DNA from: Synergistaceae bacterium | Lineage (GTDB): Bacteria > Synergistota > Synergistia > Synergistales > Aminobacteriaceae | Assembly: GCA_018436725.1 (NCBI GenBank) | Contig: JAHDKT010000094.1 | Span: 1-55,580, forward strand | Length of the DNA: 55,580 bases | Reading direction: 5' to 3' | Shown: one piece after another, positions 35,095 to 43,440 of the stretch | Position numbering within the stretch: position 1 is the stretch's first letter | How the letters are laid out: each line of letters opens with the position of its first letter | The notes under the pieces: generated by a model | The model's database searches: none | The model's input: the letters and a program-made list of their open reading frames with translations, nothing else | What the model was told of the DNA's origin: nothing | Position numbers and translations under genes: made by a program

Positions 35095-35520
35095 ATGAAA
35101 TATTCACGTATATTCGCAATCATTCTGGCCGTTTTGCTGGCAGGCTGTTTTCAGGCAGGAGCGTCCGTCCCGGTAACGGGAATCACGATCAGCCCGACGT
35201 CGCTCTCGCTGGAGAGGGGAACGACGGCCATCATCACCATTACGGTTCACCCGGAAAACGCGACGAACAAAGGAACCTTCTGGTCGTTGAGCAATACGTC
35301 GGTGGCGCCGGTACGAGCGAGCGACGGGATGGTCGGGGGGCTTTCCGAGGGGCGCGCGGTGATCACGGTGCGGACGGAGGACGGCGGGTATACGGCTTCG
35401 TGCGATGTGACGGTAACCTCGCCGAGCTTGGGGTGCTCTGTCGGCGGCGGGAGCGCGCTCTTCGGCGCGGCGTCGCTCGTCCTGCTGGCGCCCTTGGCTT
35501 TGTTGGCGCTGCGGAAGTAG
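35095..35520 (+). CDS. Small Synergist-CTERM protein with one Big2 domain and a lipobox
   Basis: 141 residues. The signal peptide MKYSRIFAIILAVLLAGC ends in a lipobox (LAGC), so Cys18 could be lipidated. One Big2 fold follows (VTGITISPTSLSLERG to GGYTASCDVTV). The C-terminus SLGCSVGGGSALFGAA, a hydrophobic helix and RK form a Synergist-CTERM signal. Having both an N-terminal lipobox and a C-terminal sorting helix in so small a protein is odd. Its Big2 unit is most like those in surface protein 2. It has its own promoter and terminator. Confidence 0.85.
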   Translation: MKYSRIFAIILAVLLAGCFQAGASVPVTGITISPTSLSLERGTTAIITITVHPENATNKGTFWSLSNTSVAPVRASDGMVGGLSEGRAVITVRTEDGGYTASCDVTVTSPSLGCSVGGGSALFGAASLVLLAPLALLALRK

Positions 35521-35543
35521 CAACCCTTTCGGATGCAATGAAA

Positions 35544-35587
35544 GACGGGCGCGCCGAGCGAGCGTATGCGGCGCGCCCGTCTTTTTT
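35544..35587 (+). terminator. Rho-independent terminator
   Basis: Twelve-base perfect GC arms (35544-35555, 35570-35581) followed by six Ts. Confidence 0.9.
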
Positions 35588-35679
35588 CGGACTGCGGCAA
35601 ACCCCCGTCATTCAGCTTCTCCCAGTACAAATATTTGCATTTATCTCTATTTCTTCATTGTACACCTCCCCTCCCCCAT

Positions 35680-35708
35680 TTGACTTTTTCCCCCGGGAGT
35701 TTTAAAGT
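35680..35708 (+). promoter_or_regulatory. Promoter of the V-ATPase operon
   Basis: TTGACT (35680-35685), 17-base spacer, TAAAGT (35703-35708). Transcription would start about 10 bases before the GTG of the first gene, so the leader would be very short, with GGAGG at its centre. Confidence 0.5.
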
Positions 35709-35725
35709 GCACGCACCGGAGGGGG

Positions 35726-36370
35726 GTGTTTTTCACGAGCCCGAAGATTGCCCCTACGCGGGGGAATATGGTGAAGTTCGCGTCGTCGCTGAAGCTGGCC
35801 GAGAAGGGGCACGACCTTCTGGAGCGGAAGCGGACGATTCTGCTGATGGAGCTGACGGGGCGCATCCGCGAGGCGCGGGAATTGCAGGCGGACCTCGAGC
35901 GCGTCTTCTCGGAGGCGTATTTCAGCCTGCAGATGGCGGGGCTTTCGCTGGGGATCGACAACGTGGAGGAGCTGGCATACTCGGTTCCCGAGTCCGACGA
36001 CTTCACGATCCGCCTCCGCTCCGTGATGGGGGTGGAGATTCCGAAGGTGGACCCGGTGGAGCGGCCGCCGGCGCCGTGCTACTCGTTTCTGGGGACGTCG
36101 GGGGTGCTCGACGGGGCGTACAGCCATGCGCGGGAGGTGCTCTCGCTGATCGCGCGGCTTGCGGAGGTGGAGACCTCCGTTTACCGGCTGGCGGTGCAGA
36201 TTCGGCGGACGTTCCGGAGGGTGAACGCGCTGGAGAAGGTGGTGATCCCGTCGCACAGGAAGGTGCTGGCGTGGATCGCGGGCGTGCTGGAGGAGAACGA
36301 CCGCGAGGACTTCACGCGGATGAAGATGGCGCGCGCTGGCGCTTCGGAAGAGGGAGGAATGGGAGCGTGA
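35726..36370 (+). CDS. ntpD: V/A-type ATP synthase subunit D
   Basis: 214-residue central rotor shaft of the ATPase, a long antiparallel coiled coil. SPKIAPTRGNMVKF, LAEKGHDLLERKRTILLMEL and RRTFRRVNALEKVVIP at the C-terminal helix match the family. The GTG start gives the standard N-terminus; GGAGG is close in front. It is the first gene of the operon here, whereas D is usually last or near the end. GTGA overlap with the next gene. Confidence 0.93.
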   Translation: MFFTSPKIAPTRGNMVKFASSLKLAEKGHDLLERKRTILLMELTGRIREARELQADLERVFSEAYFSLQMAGLSLGIDNVEELAYSVPESDDFTIRLRSVMGVEIPKVDPVERPPAPCYSFLGTSGVLDGAYSHAREVLSLIARLAEVETSVYRLAVQIRRTFRRVNALEKVVIPSHRKVLAWIAGVLEENDREDFTRMKMARAGASEEGGMGA

Positions 36371-36699
36371 ATCTGGGGACTGTGTTGAGCGAGCTTCTGG
36401 CCGCCGAGGACGAGGCGGTCGCGGGCGTGGAGGCGGCGCGCCGGAAGGCGTCGGAGATTCTGCGGGAGTCGCGGGAGCGCTTCGCGGTCGATCAGGAGGC
36501 GCGGCTGACGGCGGCGCGCGCGCAGGCGAAAGCGATCGTGGAGTCGGCGCGGCACTCGGCGGAGCTTGAAGCGGCGCAGATAGCCGACATGAGCGTTCGC
36601 GGGCGGCAGCGGATGAAAGATCGGTTCGCCGAAGCGGCCCCCGACATCGTCCGCTCCCTGGCCAAAGACGTCGCCGCCAAATACGGGCTAAGCAGATGA
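36367..36699 (+). CDS. V/A-type ATPase peripheral-stalk subunit G/H
   Basis: 110 residues, almost entirely heptad-type coiled coil rich in Ala, Glu and Arg (LAAEDEAVAGVEAARRKASE and so on). It is the partner of subunit E in the stator stalk. Function follows from coiled-coil character, length and operon position. GTG start overlaps the D stop. Confidence 0.8.
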   Translation: MNLGTVLSELLAAEDEAVAGVEAARRKASEILRESRERFAVDQEARLTAARAQAKAIVESARHSAELEAAQIADMSVRGRQRMKDRFAEAAPDIVRSLAKDVAAKYGLSR

Positions 36700-36824
36700 C
36701 CAACGAGCAGAGCGAGTTGTCCGGCAAAAGCGTGCCGGAGGCTTCGCGCAGTCAGTCGCTCGCGTGCCCGGGAGCGCCGGCGGACGGGTATATGCCGCCC
36801 GCTTCAAGGCGGCGAAGCAGATGA
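36696..36824 (+). CDS. Short bridging ORF (42 aa) between G/H and C subunits
   Basis: ATG overlaps the stop of the G/H gene and its TGA overlaps the ATG of subunit C (ATGA on both sides). Both junctions share the same 11 bases, AGCAGATGACC. The predicted product starts MTNEQSELSGKSVPEASRS and ends in a run of basic residues. I recognise no family. It may simply maintain coupled translation. Confidence 0.35.
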   Translation: MTNEQSELSGKSVPEASRSQSLACPGAPADGYMPPASRRRSR

Positions 36825-37996
36825 CCTTTCTCTCCGCGGGCGAACGGGCGGCGGCGACGGCGAAAGCGCGGATATTCCGGGGGCGGCTGCTCTCCCCCGC
36901 CGACTATCTGCGCCTGCTGGAGTGCGAGACCGTGGGCGATATCGCGCTCTCCCTCTCCCGCACCCCCGCGTACGAGGCCTACTTCGAGTCCGCATCCCGT
37001 CCGGAGCAGATGCACCGGGGCGACCTCGAGAGCCTGGTCTCCGCCGTGCCGATGCTGGAGGAGCTGCCCTTCTGCCACTACTTGGGCCCCGAGCGCACGG
37101 CGCTGCTGCGGGCGTGGGGGGAGCGCTTCGACGTGGACGTGGTGAAGCGCGTGCTGCGCATTATCACGACGGGCGTCGGGAGCCGCGAGGCGCTGCGCCG
37201 CCGTATCGCCTCCGTGCCGATCACGCTGGCGGACGGCGAGAAGCTGTTGGCCGCGCAGTCGCTGCGGGACGTGCTGGAGGCGATCAGGGGGTGGCCGCTG
37301 GAAGCAGTGCTCGCGGAGCCTCTGAAGCGGATCCTCGCCTCGAACCCCGGACGCGTCGGCGGTGACACGCTCTTCCGCGCGAAGACGGCGATGGACGTCT
37401 TCTTCCTGACGCGCATTCTGTCGGAGGGCGAGCGACTGCCGGGAAGCGAGGGGCGCTGGGTGCGGAAGCTCTTCGGGACGCGGGCCGACCTGATTAACCT
37501 CTACTGGATCTACCGCGGCCGTCGCTTTTTCGCCATGTCGCCAGAGGAGGCGCTGGGGATGACGCTGCCCGTGCGCTACAAACTGAATTTCGAGACGCTG
37601 AGCGCCTTCGCCTTTGCGCCGGACGTGCCGTCGATGCTCAAGCTGATGCGTGCGAGCAGATACGGGGAGGCGTTCCGCGCGACGGGGGCCGCCCGGCCGC
37701 CGGGAAGCGCGCCCGACGAGGCGGTCGAGGCGAGCGAGATGGCGCTGGAGCACAATCTGTACAGGATTCTGTGGCGGACGGCGACGGGGATCTTCGCGTC
37801 GGGGACGTCGGGCGTCCATACGGCGCTGGCCTACCTGACGCTGCGCGAGCTGGAGGTGAAGGATCTGTTCACGATCATCGAGGACGTGCGGTATCACTAC
37901 GATAAGAAGAAGGCGCGGGAGTTCCTGATCCATCCCGGAGCGAACGCCTTCACGTCCGGAGAGGAGGGGAGTTCGTCATGGCCGTCGTCGAGATGA
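36821..37996 (+). CDS. ntpC: V/A-type ATP synthase subunit C
   Basis: About 391 residues, mostly alpha-helical; it is the funnel that joins the central shaft to the membrane c-ring. Recognisable segments are KARIFRGRLLSPADYLRLL near the N-terminus, LINLYWIYRGRRFF, and ALAYLTLRELEVKDLFTIIEDVRY at the C-terminus. ATG at 36821 starts close to the family N-terminus and is coupled to the small ORF; GTG at 36764 would add 19 residues. The end overlaps subunit I by 19 bases. Confidence 0.9.
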   Translation: MTFLSAGERAAATAKARIFRGRLLSPADYLRLLECETVGDIALSLSRTPAYEAYFESASRPEQMHRGDLESLVSAVPMLEELPFCHYLGPERTALLRAWGERFDVDVVKRVLRIITTGVGSREALRRRIASVPITLADGEKLLAAQSLRDVLEAIRGWPLEAVLAEPLKRILASNPGRVGGDTLFRAKTAMDVFFLTRILSEGERLPGSEGRWVRKLFGTRADLINLYWIYRGRRFFAMSPEEALGMTLPVRYKLNFETLSAFAFAPDVPSMLKLMRASRYGEAFRATGAARPPGSAPDEAVEASEMALEHNLYRILWRTATGIFASGTSGVHTALAYLTLRELEVKDLFTIIEDVRYHYDKKKAREFLIHPGANAFTSGEEGSSSWPSSR

Positions 37997-39978
37997 TGGG
38001 AGTGTCGCTGGTCGGGCCGCGCGAAGAGATCGAGCCCGTTGCGGCGGAGCTGCTCTCCCTCGGGAACTTCGAGCCCGTGCCGCTGGATTTCGCGCTGGAG
38101 AAGCGGGCGGGTTCGCTTTCCGGGCAGGGGGCGGGCGGGGCGCGCATCGCCACCTTCCGGAGCAACCCGTACGACGAACTGCTGGAGAGCCTGCGCGCCG
38201 TCTGGAAGCTGATTCCGGACATGGAAGCGCCCGAGGGCGGCGGGCCCTCCGCGAAGGACGCGCCGCAGCCTCCCTCGGAGAGCCTGTGCGAGCGGGTGTG
38301 CCCGTCGTTCTCCTTCGACGAGGCGTCGAAGCGGGTGAAGGAGCTGCAAGGCACGCTGACTTTGTGGCGCGAGCGCTCCGAGGCGCTCGAAGAGGAGCGG
38401 GAGAAGCTGATGGCGGCGGGGGCCTTCCTCGACGCGCTGAGCGCCGCGGGGCGGGGCGTGGAGCGGACGTTGAAGTCGCGCTACCTCTCGATCACGTTCG
38501 GGCGGCTGAGCGCGGAGAACTTCAAGCGGCTGGAGGAGATGGCCTCGGTGACGCCGCTGCTGGTCTTTCCGGCGGTGGCCGAGAAGGGGTACGTGCTCGC
38601 GGTGATCTTCTGCTCGCGCGACTACCACCCGGAGGCGGAGAAGCTCTTCCGAACGCTCTACCTGAAGGAGTACGCGCTGGACGAAGTCTTCGAAGGGGCG
38701 GGAGAAGCGATGAGGGAACGTCTCCGCGAACGGGTCTTCGCCTTGGAACGGGCGCTGCGGGGACTCCGCGAGGCGCCGAGGAACTACCTGGAGAAGCACC
38801 GGAAGGAGCTGGAGACGCTCTACTGCTCCGTCTTTTCGATGCAGCGGGTGTACGCGCTCTGCCGGAACAGGGGGGAGCTGGGCGGCATCTTCGTCCTCTC
38901 CGGGCTGATTCCCGCGCCGACGCTGCCGAAGGTGGAGGCGACGCTCGGCCGCTTCGCTCCGAACACGCTGCTGCTGACGGAGAAGGACACGGAACTCGAA
39001 CGGCGCGGTCGACGGCTGCCTACCCTCCTGAAGAACAACTTTCTTGCGAAGACGTTCCAGGAGATCGTGGCGCTCTACAGCCTCCCCTCCTACGGCGAGA
39101 CGGACCCGTCCCCGCTGGTGGCGCTGAGCTTCTGCCTCTTTTTCGGCTTCATGTTCGGCGACGTGGGGCACGGCTTTCTGCTGACGGCGGGGGCGTGGCT
39201 GCTGGCCCGCAAGGGGATTCTGAAGCCCGCGTTCGCTTCTGTGATCCGCATCGCGGGGGTGGCGGCGATGCTCTTCGGCTTTCTGTACGGCAGCGTCTTC
39301 GGCTCGGAGGAGATTCTCCCCTCCCTGTGGACGTCGCCGATGCGCGGCATCGACCACCTGATCCGCACGTCGCTCTTCGTGGGCGTTGGCTTCATGAGCC
39401 TGGGGATCGTGATCAACATCTTCGCGCTGCGGCGCAAGGGGCGAATCGGGAAGATGCTCTTCGACGGCGAGGGGGTGGCGGGGCTGCTCTTCTACTGGGC
39501 GGCGGCGATCGCCGGGGCCCTGGCCTTCACCTCCGAAGGGGGCGTGCCGGTCGCGCTCTCGGCGACGCTGGGCGTCCTCTTCCTCGTGATTCTGTTCGGC
39601 GGGACGCTGGAGCGGCTGATCTTCGGCCTTCCCGAAGGGGAACAGGAGGGCGCGGTGGTGCACACGTTCAGCGTCTTCCACGCGCTGCTCTCCTTTTTGA
39701 GCAACACTGCGTCCTTCGTGCGCTTGGCGGCCTTCGCGCTGAACCACGCGGGTCTGTCGGCGGCGGTCTTCATGCTGAGCGACATGGTGCATTCCCTCCC
39801 CGGAGGCGCGATCTTCCGTGCTGCGATCCTGCTGCTGGGGAACGCTGTGATCGTGGGGCTGGAGGGGCTGATCGTCTTCATTCAGACGCTGCGGCTGGAG
39901 TACTACGAGTTCTTCAGCAAGTTCTACGAGGGCGGCGGCACGCCCTTCCGCCCGGTGACCTGGAAGGGCGGCGAGTGA
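37978..39978 (+). CDS. ntpI: V/A-type ATP synthase subunit I (stator a-subunit)
   Basis: 666 residues. A soluble N-terminal half of about 340 residues with coiled coils is followed by seven or eight transmembrane helices. GYGETDPSPLVALSFCLFFGFMFGDVGHG, LFGFLYGSVFGSEEIL and the Arg-bearing ASFVRLAAFALNHAGLS near 585 (ion-path arginine) are characteristic. LEYYEFFSKFYEGGGTPFRP is the usual C-terminus. It carries the half-channels that feed ions to the c-ring. Confidence 0.95.
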   Translation: MAVVEMMGVSLVGPREEIEPVAAELLSLGNFEPVPLDFALEKRAGSLSGQGAGGARIATFRSNPYDELLESLRAVWKLIPDMEAPEGGGPSAKDAPQPPSESLCERVCPSFSFDEASKRVKELQGTLTLWRERSEALEEEREKLMAAGAFLDALSAAGRGVERTLKSRYLSITFGRLSAENFKRLEEMASVTPLLVFPAVAEKGYVLAVIFCSRDYHPEAEKLFRTLYLKEYALDEVFEGAGEAMRERLRERVFALERALRGLREAPRNYLEKHRKELETLYCSVFSMQRVYALCRNRGELGGIFVLSGLIPAPTLPKVEATLGRFAPNTLLLTEKDTELERRGRRLPTLLKNNFLAKTFQEIVALYSLPSYGETDPSPLVALSFCLFFGFMFGDVGHGFLLTAGAWLLARKGILKPAFASVIRIAGVAAMLFGFLYGSVFGSEEILPSLWTSPMRGIDHLIRTSLFVGVGFMSLGIVINIFALRRKGRIGKMLFDGEGVAGLLFYWAAAIAGALAFTSEGGVPVALSATLGVLFLVILFGGTLERLIFGLPEGEQEGAVVHTFSVFHALLSFLSNTASFVRLAAFALNHAGLSAAVFMLSDMVHSLPGGAIFRAAILLLGNAVIVGLEGLIVFIQTLRLEYYEFFSKFYEGGGTPFRPVTWKGGE

Positions 39979-40236
39979 CGGTCTTTTTTTTCGGACGGCC
40001 CGGTGAGCGAAAACCCCGCGTGTTCACCTGCGTCCGCACGGACGTCTCCACGGAGCGCGTGGCTATGGTTGCCGCACACTGCGCCATAAACTTCACCCCG
40101 GCGCTGCGCGAGATCGCAAGATTCGCAAGCGTTAACCACGGTGACGAGACGATGTAGCGTTGTTCGGAGTTTGGGGACAGACCGGCATGTTCGATGCGTA
40201 GCCGGTTTCATCAAGATTTTCGAGGAGGTTATGTGA
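39979..40236 (+). other. 258-base spacer inside the ATPase operon
   Basis: No supported gene lies between subunits I and K, genes that usually adjoin. A 60-codon frame (GTG at 39975, TAG at 40157) begins with an overlap on the I stop but contains an eight-T run, has no ribosome-binding site and no recognisable family. A GCGTCCGCACGGACG near-palindrome is at about 40029-40043. AGGAGG lies in front of the K start. Confidence 0.6.
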
Positions 40237-40659
40237 ATGACTGGAGTGATTCTTCTGGCCGCCGGGGTTCTGGCGACGTGCGGCGCGGGGTGGCGGCTTC
40301 GCGGAAAGGTCGTGCGGCGGCCGCGCGCGGTGCTCGCGGGCTTCATGCTGGGGCTGAGCTGCCTGTTGATGACGGCGATGGTGCTCACCCTCTCCTCGGC
40401 GGGGGCTGCGGCATCCGAGACCGCTGCGGCGGCGGCGACCGGCGCGGCGGCGGGAATGGGATTTCTGGGCGCGAGCCTTGCGACGGGCCTCGCCTGCGTG
40501 GGCGCGGGCATCGCGGTGGCGGTGGTGGGCGCGGCGGCGCTCGGCGTGGTGGGCGAAAAGCCGTCGATGCTGGGGACGACGCTGATCTACCTCGGCCTCG
40601 CGGAGGGCATCGCGATCTACGGGGTCATCGTCTCGCTGCTGATTCTGGGCAAGCTGTAG
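40237..40659 (+). CDS. ntpK: V/A-type ATP synthase subunit K (c-ring proteolipid)
   Basis: 140 residues, four hydrophobic segments. The first hairpin (residues 3-52) is short and lacks an ion-binding carboxylate. The second has LACVGAGIAVAVVGAAALG and GLAEGIAIYGVIVSLLIL with the essential Glu. Na+-binding c-subunits usually show Gln at the GxGQG position and Ser or Thr next to Glu; here these are Ala and Gly, which favours H+ coupling (inference). It forms the rotating membrane ring. Confidence 0.9.
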   Translation: MTGVILLAAGVLATCGAGWRLRGKVVRRPRAVLAGFMLGLSCLLMTAMVLTLSSAGAAASETAAAAATGAAAGMGFLGASLATGLACVGAGIAVAVVGAAALGVVGEKPSMLGTTLIYLGLAEGIAIYGVIVSLLILGKL

Positions 40660-40663
40660 GGCG

Positions 40664-40978
40664 ATGAAGGGCTTTCTGATCAGCGACAACCACGACTCGC
40701 TCGTCCTGCTGCGCCTCGCCGGTATCCCCGGCGTGATGGCGCACGGGGCGGAGGAGACGGCGGCGGCGGTGACCGACGTTCTGGAGAAGCGCCATGACGT
40801 CGGCGTGCTCGTGCTGACGGAGCGGGCGGCGGCGACCGTCCCCGCGCTGGCGAAAGCCCTGCGGGAGCGCGACGAGCCGCCGCTCCTGGTGGAGATTCCC
40901 GACAGGCACGGCAGCCTGCGGGGAGCGGACTTCCTGACGCGGTACATCCGCGAGGCGATTGGAGTGAAAGTGGAATGA
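40664..40978 (+). CDS. ntpG: V/A-type ATP synthase subunit F
   Basis: 104 residues. MKGFLISDNHDSLVLLRLAG, GVLVLTERAA and LVEIPDRHGSLRG match the Rossmann-like fold of subunit F, which caps the central shaft together with D. Called NtpG in Enterococcus nomenclature. Overlaps the E gene by four bases. Confidence 0.9.
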   Translation: MKGFLISDNHDSLVLLRLAGIPGVMAHGAEETAAAVTDVLEKRHDVGVLVLTERAAATVPALAKALRERDEPPLLVEIPDRHGSLRGADFLTRYIREAIGVKVE

Positions 40979-41622
40979 CGACAAATACAGCATCCCCCGG
41001 CGCGAGCTACGAGCTGCGGAACCCGGAGAAGCTGGCCTCCCTGAAAAGCCTTCTGCTGAAGAAGGCGGACGACGAACGGGAGGCGATTCTGGAGTCGGCG
41101 CGGCGCGAGGCTGCCTCGAAGCTGGAGGAGCGGAACGCCGAGCTGGAGCGCATGGTGGAGCAGATTCACTCCGAGGCGGTGAAGCGCGCCGAGGAGATCG
41201 CGAAGCGGCAGATCGCGGGCGCGGAGTCGACTCGGGCGAAGGAGCGGCTGCGCCTGCAGAACAGCCTGCTCGACGAGGCGTGCGCGCTGCTGCAGAAGGA
41301 GCTGACGGCGCTGCGCGAGCGCCCCGACTACCCGGATATTCTGGCGGGGCTGGCGGTCTCCGCGGCGGCGAAACTTCCGGAGGGAAGCGTCGCACGCCTC
41401 TCCCTCGCCGGGGAGGACGCGCACCTCGGGCGCGCGCTGATCGAACGGGTGGGGGCGCGGCTGCCGGGGGTGTCGTTCGACTTCTCCCCGGACCCCGCGC
41501 CGATCACCGGGGGCGTGCTGCTGGAGGCGGTGGACGGCTCGTGGCGGGCCGCAGCGGACTGGCACGAGGTGGCCGCCGAGCTGAAGGAGACGCTGGCCGA
41601 GCGCCTTCTCGCCGCGCTGTGA
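40975..41622 (+). CDS. ntpE: V/A-type ATP synthase subunit E
   Basis: 215 residues: an N-terminal coiled coil of about 110 residues (LLLKKADDEREAILESARRE) and a C-terminal globular head with ITGGVLLEAVDGSW, as in subunit E of the peripheral stalk. It holds the A3B3 head to subunit I. Confidence 0.92.
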   Translation: MTTNTASPGASYELRNPEKLASLKSLLLKKADDEREAILESARREAASKLEERNAELERMVEQIHSEAVKRAEEIAKRQIAGAESTRAKERLRLQNSLLDEACALLQKELTALRERPDYPDILAGLAVSAAAKLPEGSVARLSLAGEDAHLGRALIERVGARLPGVSFDFSPDPAPITGGVLLEAVDGSWRAAADWHEVAAELKETLAERLLAAL

Positions 41623-41632
41623 GGGACGTCCG

Positions 41633-43438
41633 ATGAGCTGTTCGGGGAAGATCGTCTCGGTGAACGGCCCGGTGGTGCGGGCCTCCGGGATGCGCGCCTT
41701 CGCGATGCGCGAGATGGTGATGACGGGAACGCGGTCGCTGCTGGGGGAGATCATCCGCCTCGACGGCGACGAGGCGCTGATTCAGGTGTTCGAGGAGACG
41801 TCGGGGTTGAAGACGGGCGAGCCGGTGACCGGCACGGGCGGCCCGCTGTCGATGGCGCTGGGGCCGGGGCTGATGGGGTGCATCTTCGACGGCATCGGGC
41901 GTCCGCTGGGGAAGCTGCTGGAGAAGGAGGGGCCGTTCGTCTCGCGCGGCGTCTCCGTGCCGCAGATCGACCCCGACGCCTCGTGGGAGGTGACGCCGCT
42001 GGGGAAGGTCGGCGACGTGGCGACGCCGGGTACGCCGCTGGCCTCCATCCGCGAGACCTCGCTGGTGGAGCACCGGATTCTGACGCCTCCGGGGGTCGAG
42101 GGGGAGATCCTCTCCATCCTTCCGGCGGGCTTCCACAGGGCCTCCTCGACGGTGGCGCGTCTCCGCGACGGCAGGGGGCGCGAGCGGACCGTCCCGATGG
42201 TCTCGAAGTGGCCCGTGCGCACGCCTCGCCCGTCGGCGGAGCGCCTGCTGCCCGACGAGCCGTTGCTGACGGGGCAGCGCGTGATCGACGGACTCTTCCC
42301 GCTCTCGAAGGGGGGCGTGGCGGCCATTCCGGGAGGCTTCGGCACGGGGAAGACCGTGACGCAGCACCAGCTCGCCAAGTGGAGCGACGCGCAGATCGTG
42401 GTGTACATCGGCTGCGGCGAGCGCGGCAACGAGATGACGCAGGTGCTGGAGGAGTTTCCGGTGCTGGAGGACCCCCGCACGGGGAAGCCCCTGATGGAGC
42501 GCACCGTCCTGATAGCGAACACGTCGAACATGCCGGTGGCGGCGCGCGAGGCCTCCATCTACACGGGGATCACCATCGCGGAGTACTACCGCGACATGGG
42601 GTACGACGTGGCGCTGATGGCCGACTCCACCTCCCGCTGGGCCGAGGCGCTCCGGGAGATCTCCGGACGGCTTGAGGAAATTCCGGCGGAGGAGGGCTTC
42701 CCGGCCTACCTCCCCACGCGGATCGCGGAGTTCTACGAGCGCGCGGGGAAGGTGACCACGCTGGGCGGCAACAGGGGGAGCATCTCGATCATCGGCGCGG
42801 TCTCCCCTCCGGGAGGCGACTTCACCGAACCGGTGACGCGGCACACGAAGCGCTTCATCCGCTGCTTCTGGGCGCTCGACCAGCAGCTTGCGCGGTCGCG
42901 GCACTTCCCCGCCATCAGCTGGATCGACTCGTACAGCGAGTACGGCGACGAGGTGAAGGAGTGGTACGCGGCGAACGTGGATTCCGCGTGGTCGACGCTG
43001 CGCGACAAGGCGCGGGCGCTGCTGGCGGAGGACGACTCCATCCAGCAGATCATCCGGCTGGTGGGGGCGGACGTGCTCCCGGACGACCAGAAGCTGACGG
43101 CGCTGACGGCGTCGCTGCTGAAGAACGGCTATCTGCAGCAGGGGGCCTTCGGGCCGGATTCGTACTGCCCGCCGCGCAAGGGGATCGCGATCCTCGACAT
43201 TCTGATCGGCTTCCACGAGAAGGCGGAGGGGATGCTGGAGCGGGGATGCCCGCTCTCGCTGCTGAAGAAGATGGACGAGCTGGTGGAGCTGACGCATCTG
43301 CGCGAGCTGCCGGGCGATAAATTGGAGGCGTTCGCGGACTTGAAGAAACGGCTCTTCGAGCGCATGGAGACCGTCGACCGGGAGCGCCTGGCGACGCGGA
43401 GCGCGGGGACCGGTTCCGCCGCGACGACGGAGGGGTAG
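41633..43438 (+). CDS. ntpA: V/A-type ATP synthase catalytic subunit A
   Basis: 601 residues. Walker A GGFGTGKT at 234-241 (Lys240), [16 protein letters not shown] with catalytic Glu, Walker B-like [19 protein letters not shown], and the non-homologous A-specific insertion ([16 protein letters not shown]). It hydrolyses or makes ATP at the A/B interface. Length and motifs are complete. Confidence 0.97.
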   Translation: MSCSGKIVSVNGPVVRASGMRAFAMREMVMTGTRSLLGEIIRLDGDEALIQVFEETSGLKTGEPVTGTGGPLSMALGPGLMGCIFDGIGRPLGKLLEKEGPFVSRGVSVPQIDPDASWEVTPLGKVGDVATPGTPLASIRETSLVEHRILTPPGVEGEILSILPAGFHRASSTVARLRDGRGRERTVPMVSKWPVRTPRPSAERLLPDEPLLTGQRVIDGLFPLSKGGVAAIPGGFGTGKTVTQHQLAKWSDAQIVVYIGCGERGNEMTQVLEEFPVLEDPRTGKPLMERTVLIANTSNMPVAAREASIYTGITIAEYYRDMGYDVALMADSTSRWAEALREISGRLEEIPAEEGFPAYLPTRIAEFYERAGKVTTLGGNRGSISIIGAVSPPGGDFTEPVTRHTKRFIRCFWALDQQLARSRHFPAISWIDSYSEYGDEVKEWYAANVDSAWSTLRDKARALLAEDDSIQQIIRLVGADVLPDDQKLTALTASLLKNGYLQQGAFGPDSYCPPRKGIAILDILIGFHEKAEGMLERGCPLSLLKKMDELVELTHLRELPGDKLEAFADLKKRLFERMETVDRERLATRSAGTGSAATTEG

Positions 43439-43440
43439 GC

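Noticed and set aside
39975..40157. 60-codon ORF after V-ATPase subunit I
   Set aside because: It has a GTG start overlapping the I stop but no ribosome-binding site, contains an eight-T run, does not couple to the K gene and matches no family I know. Described as spacer instead.
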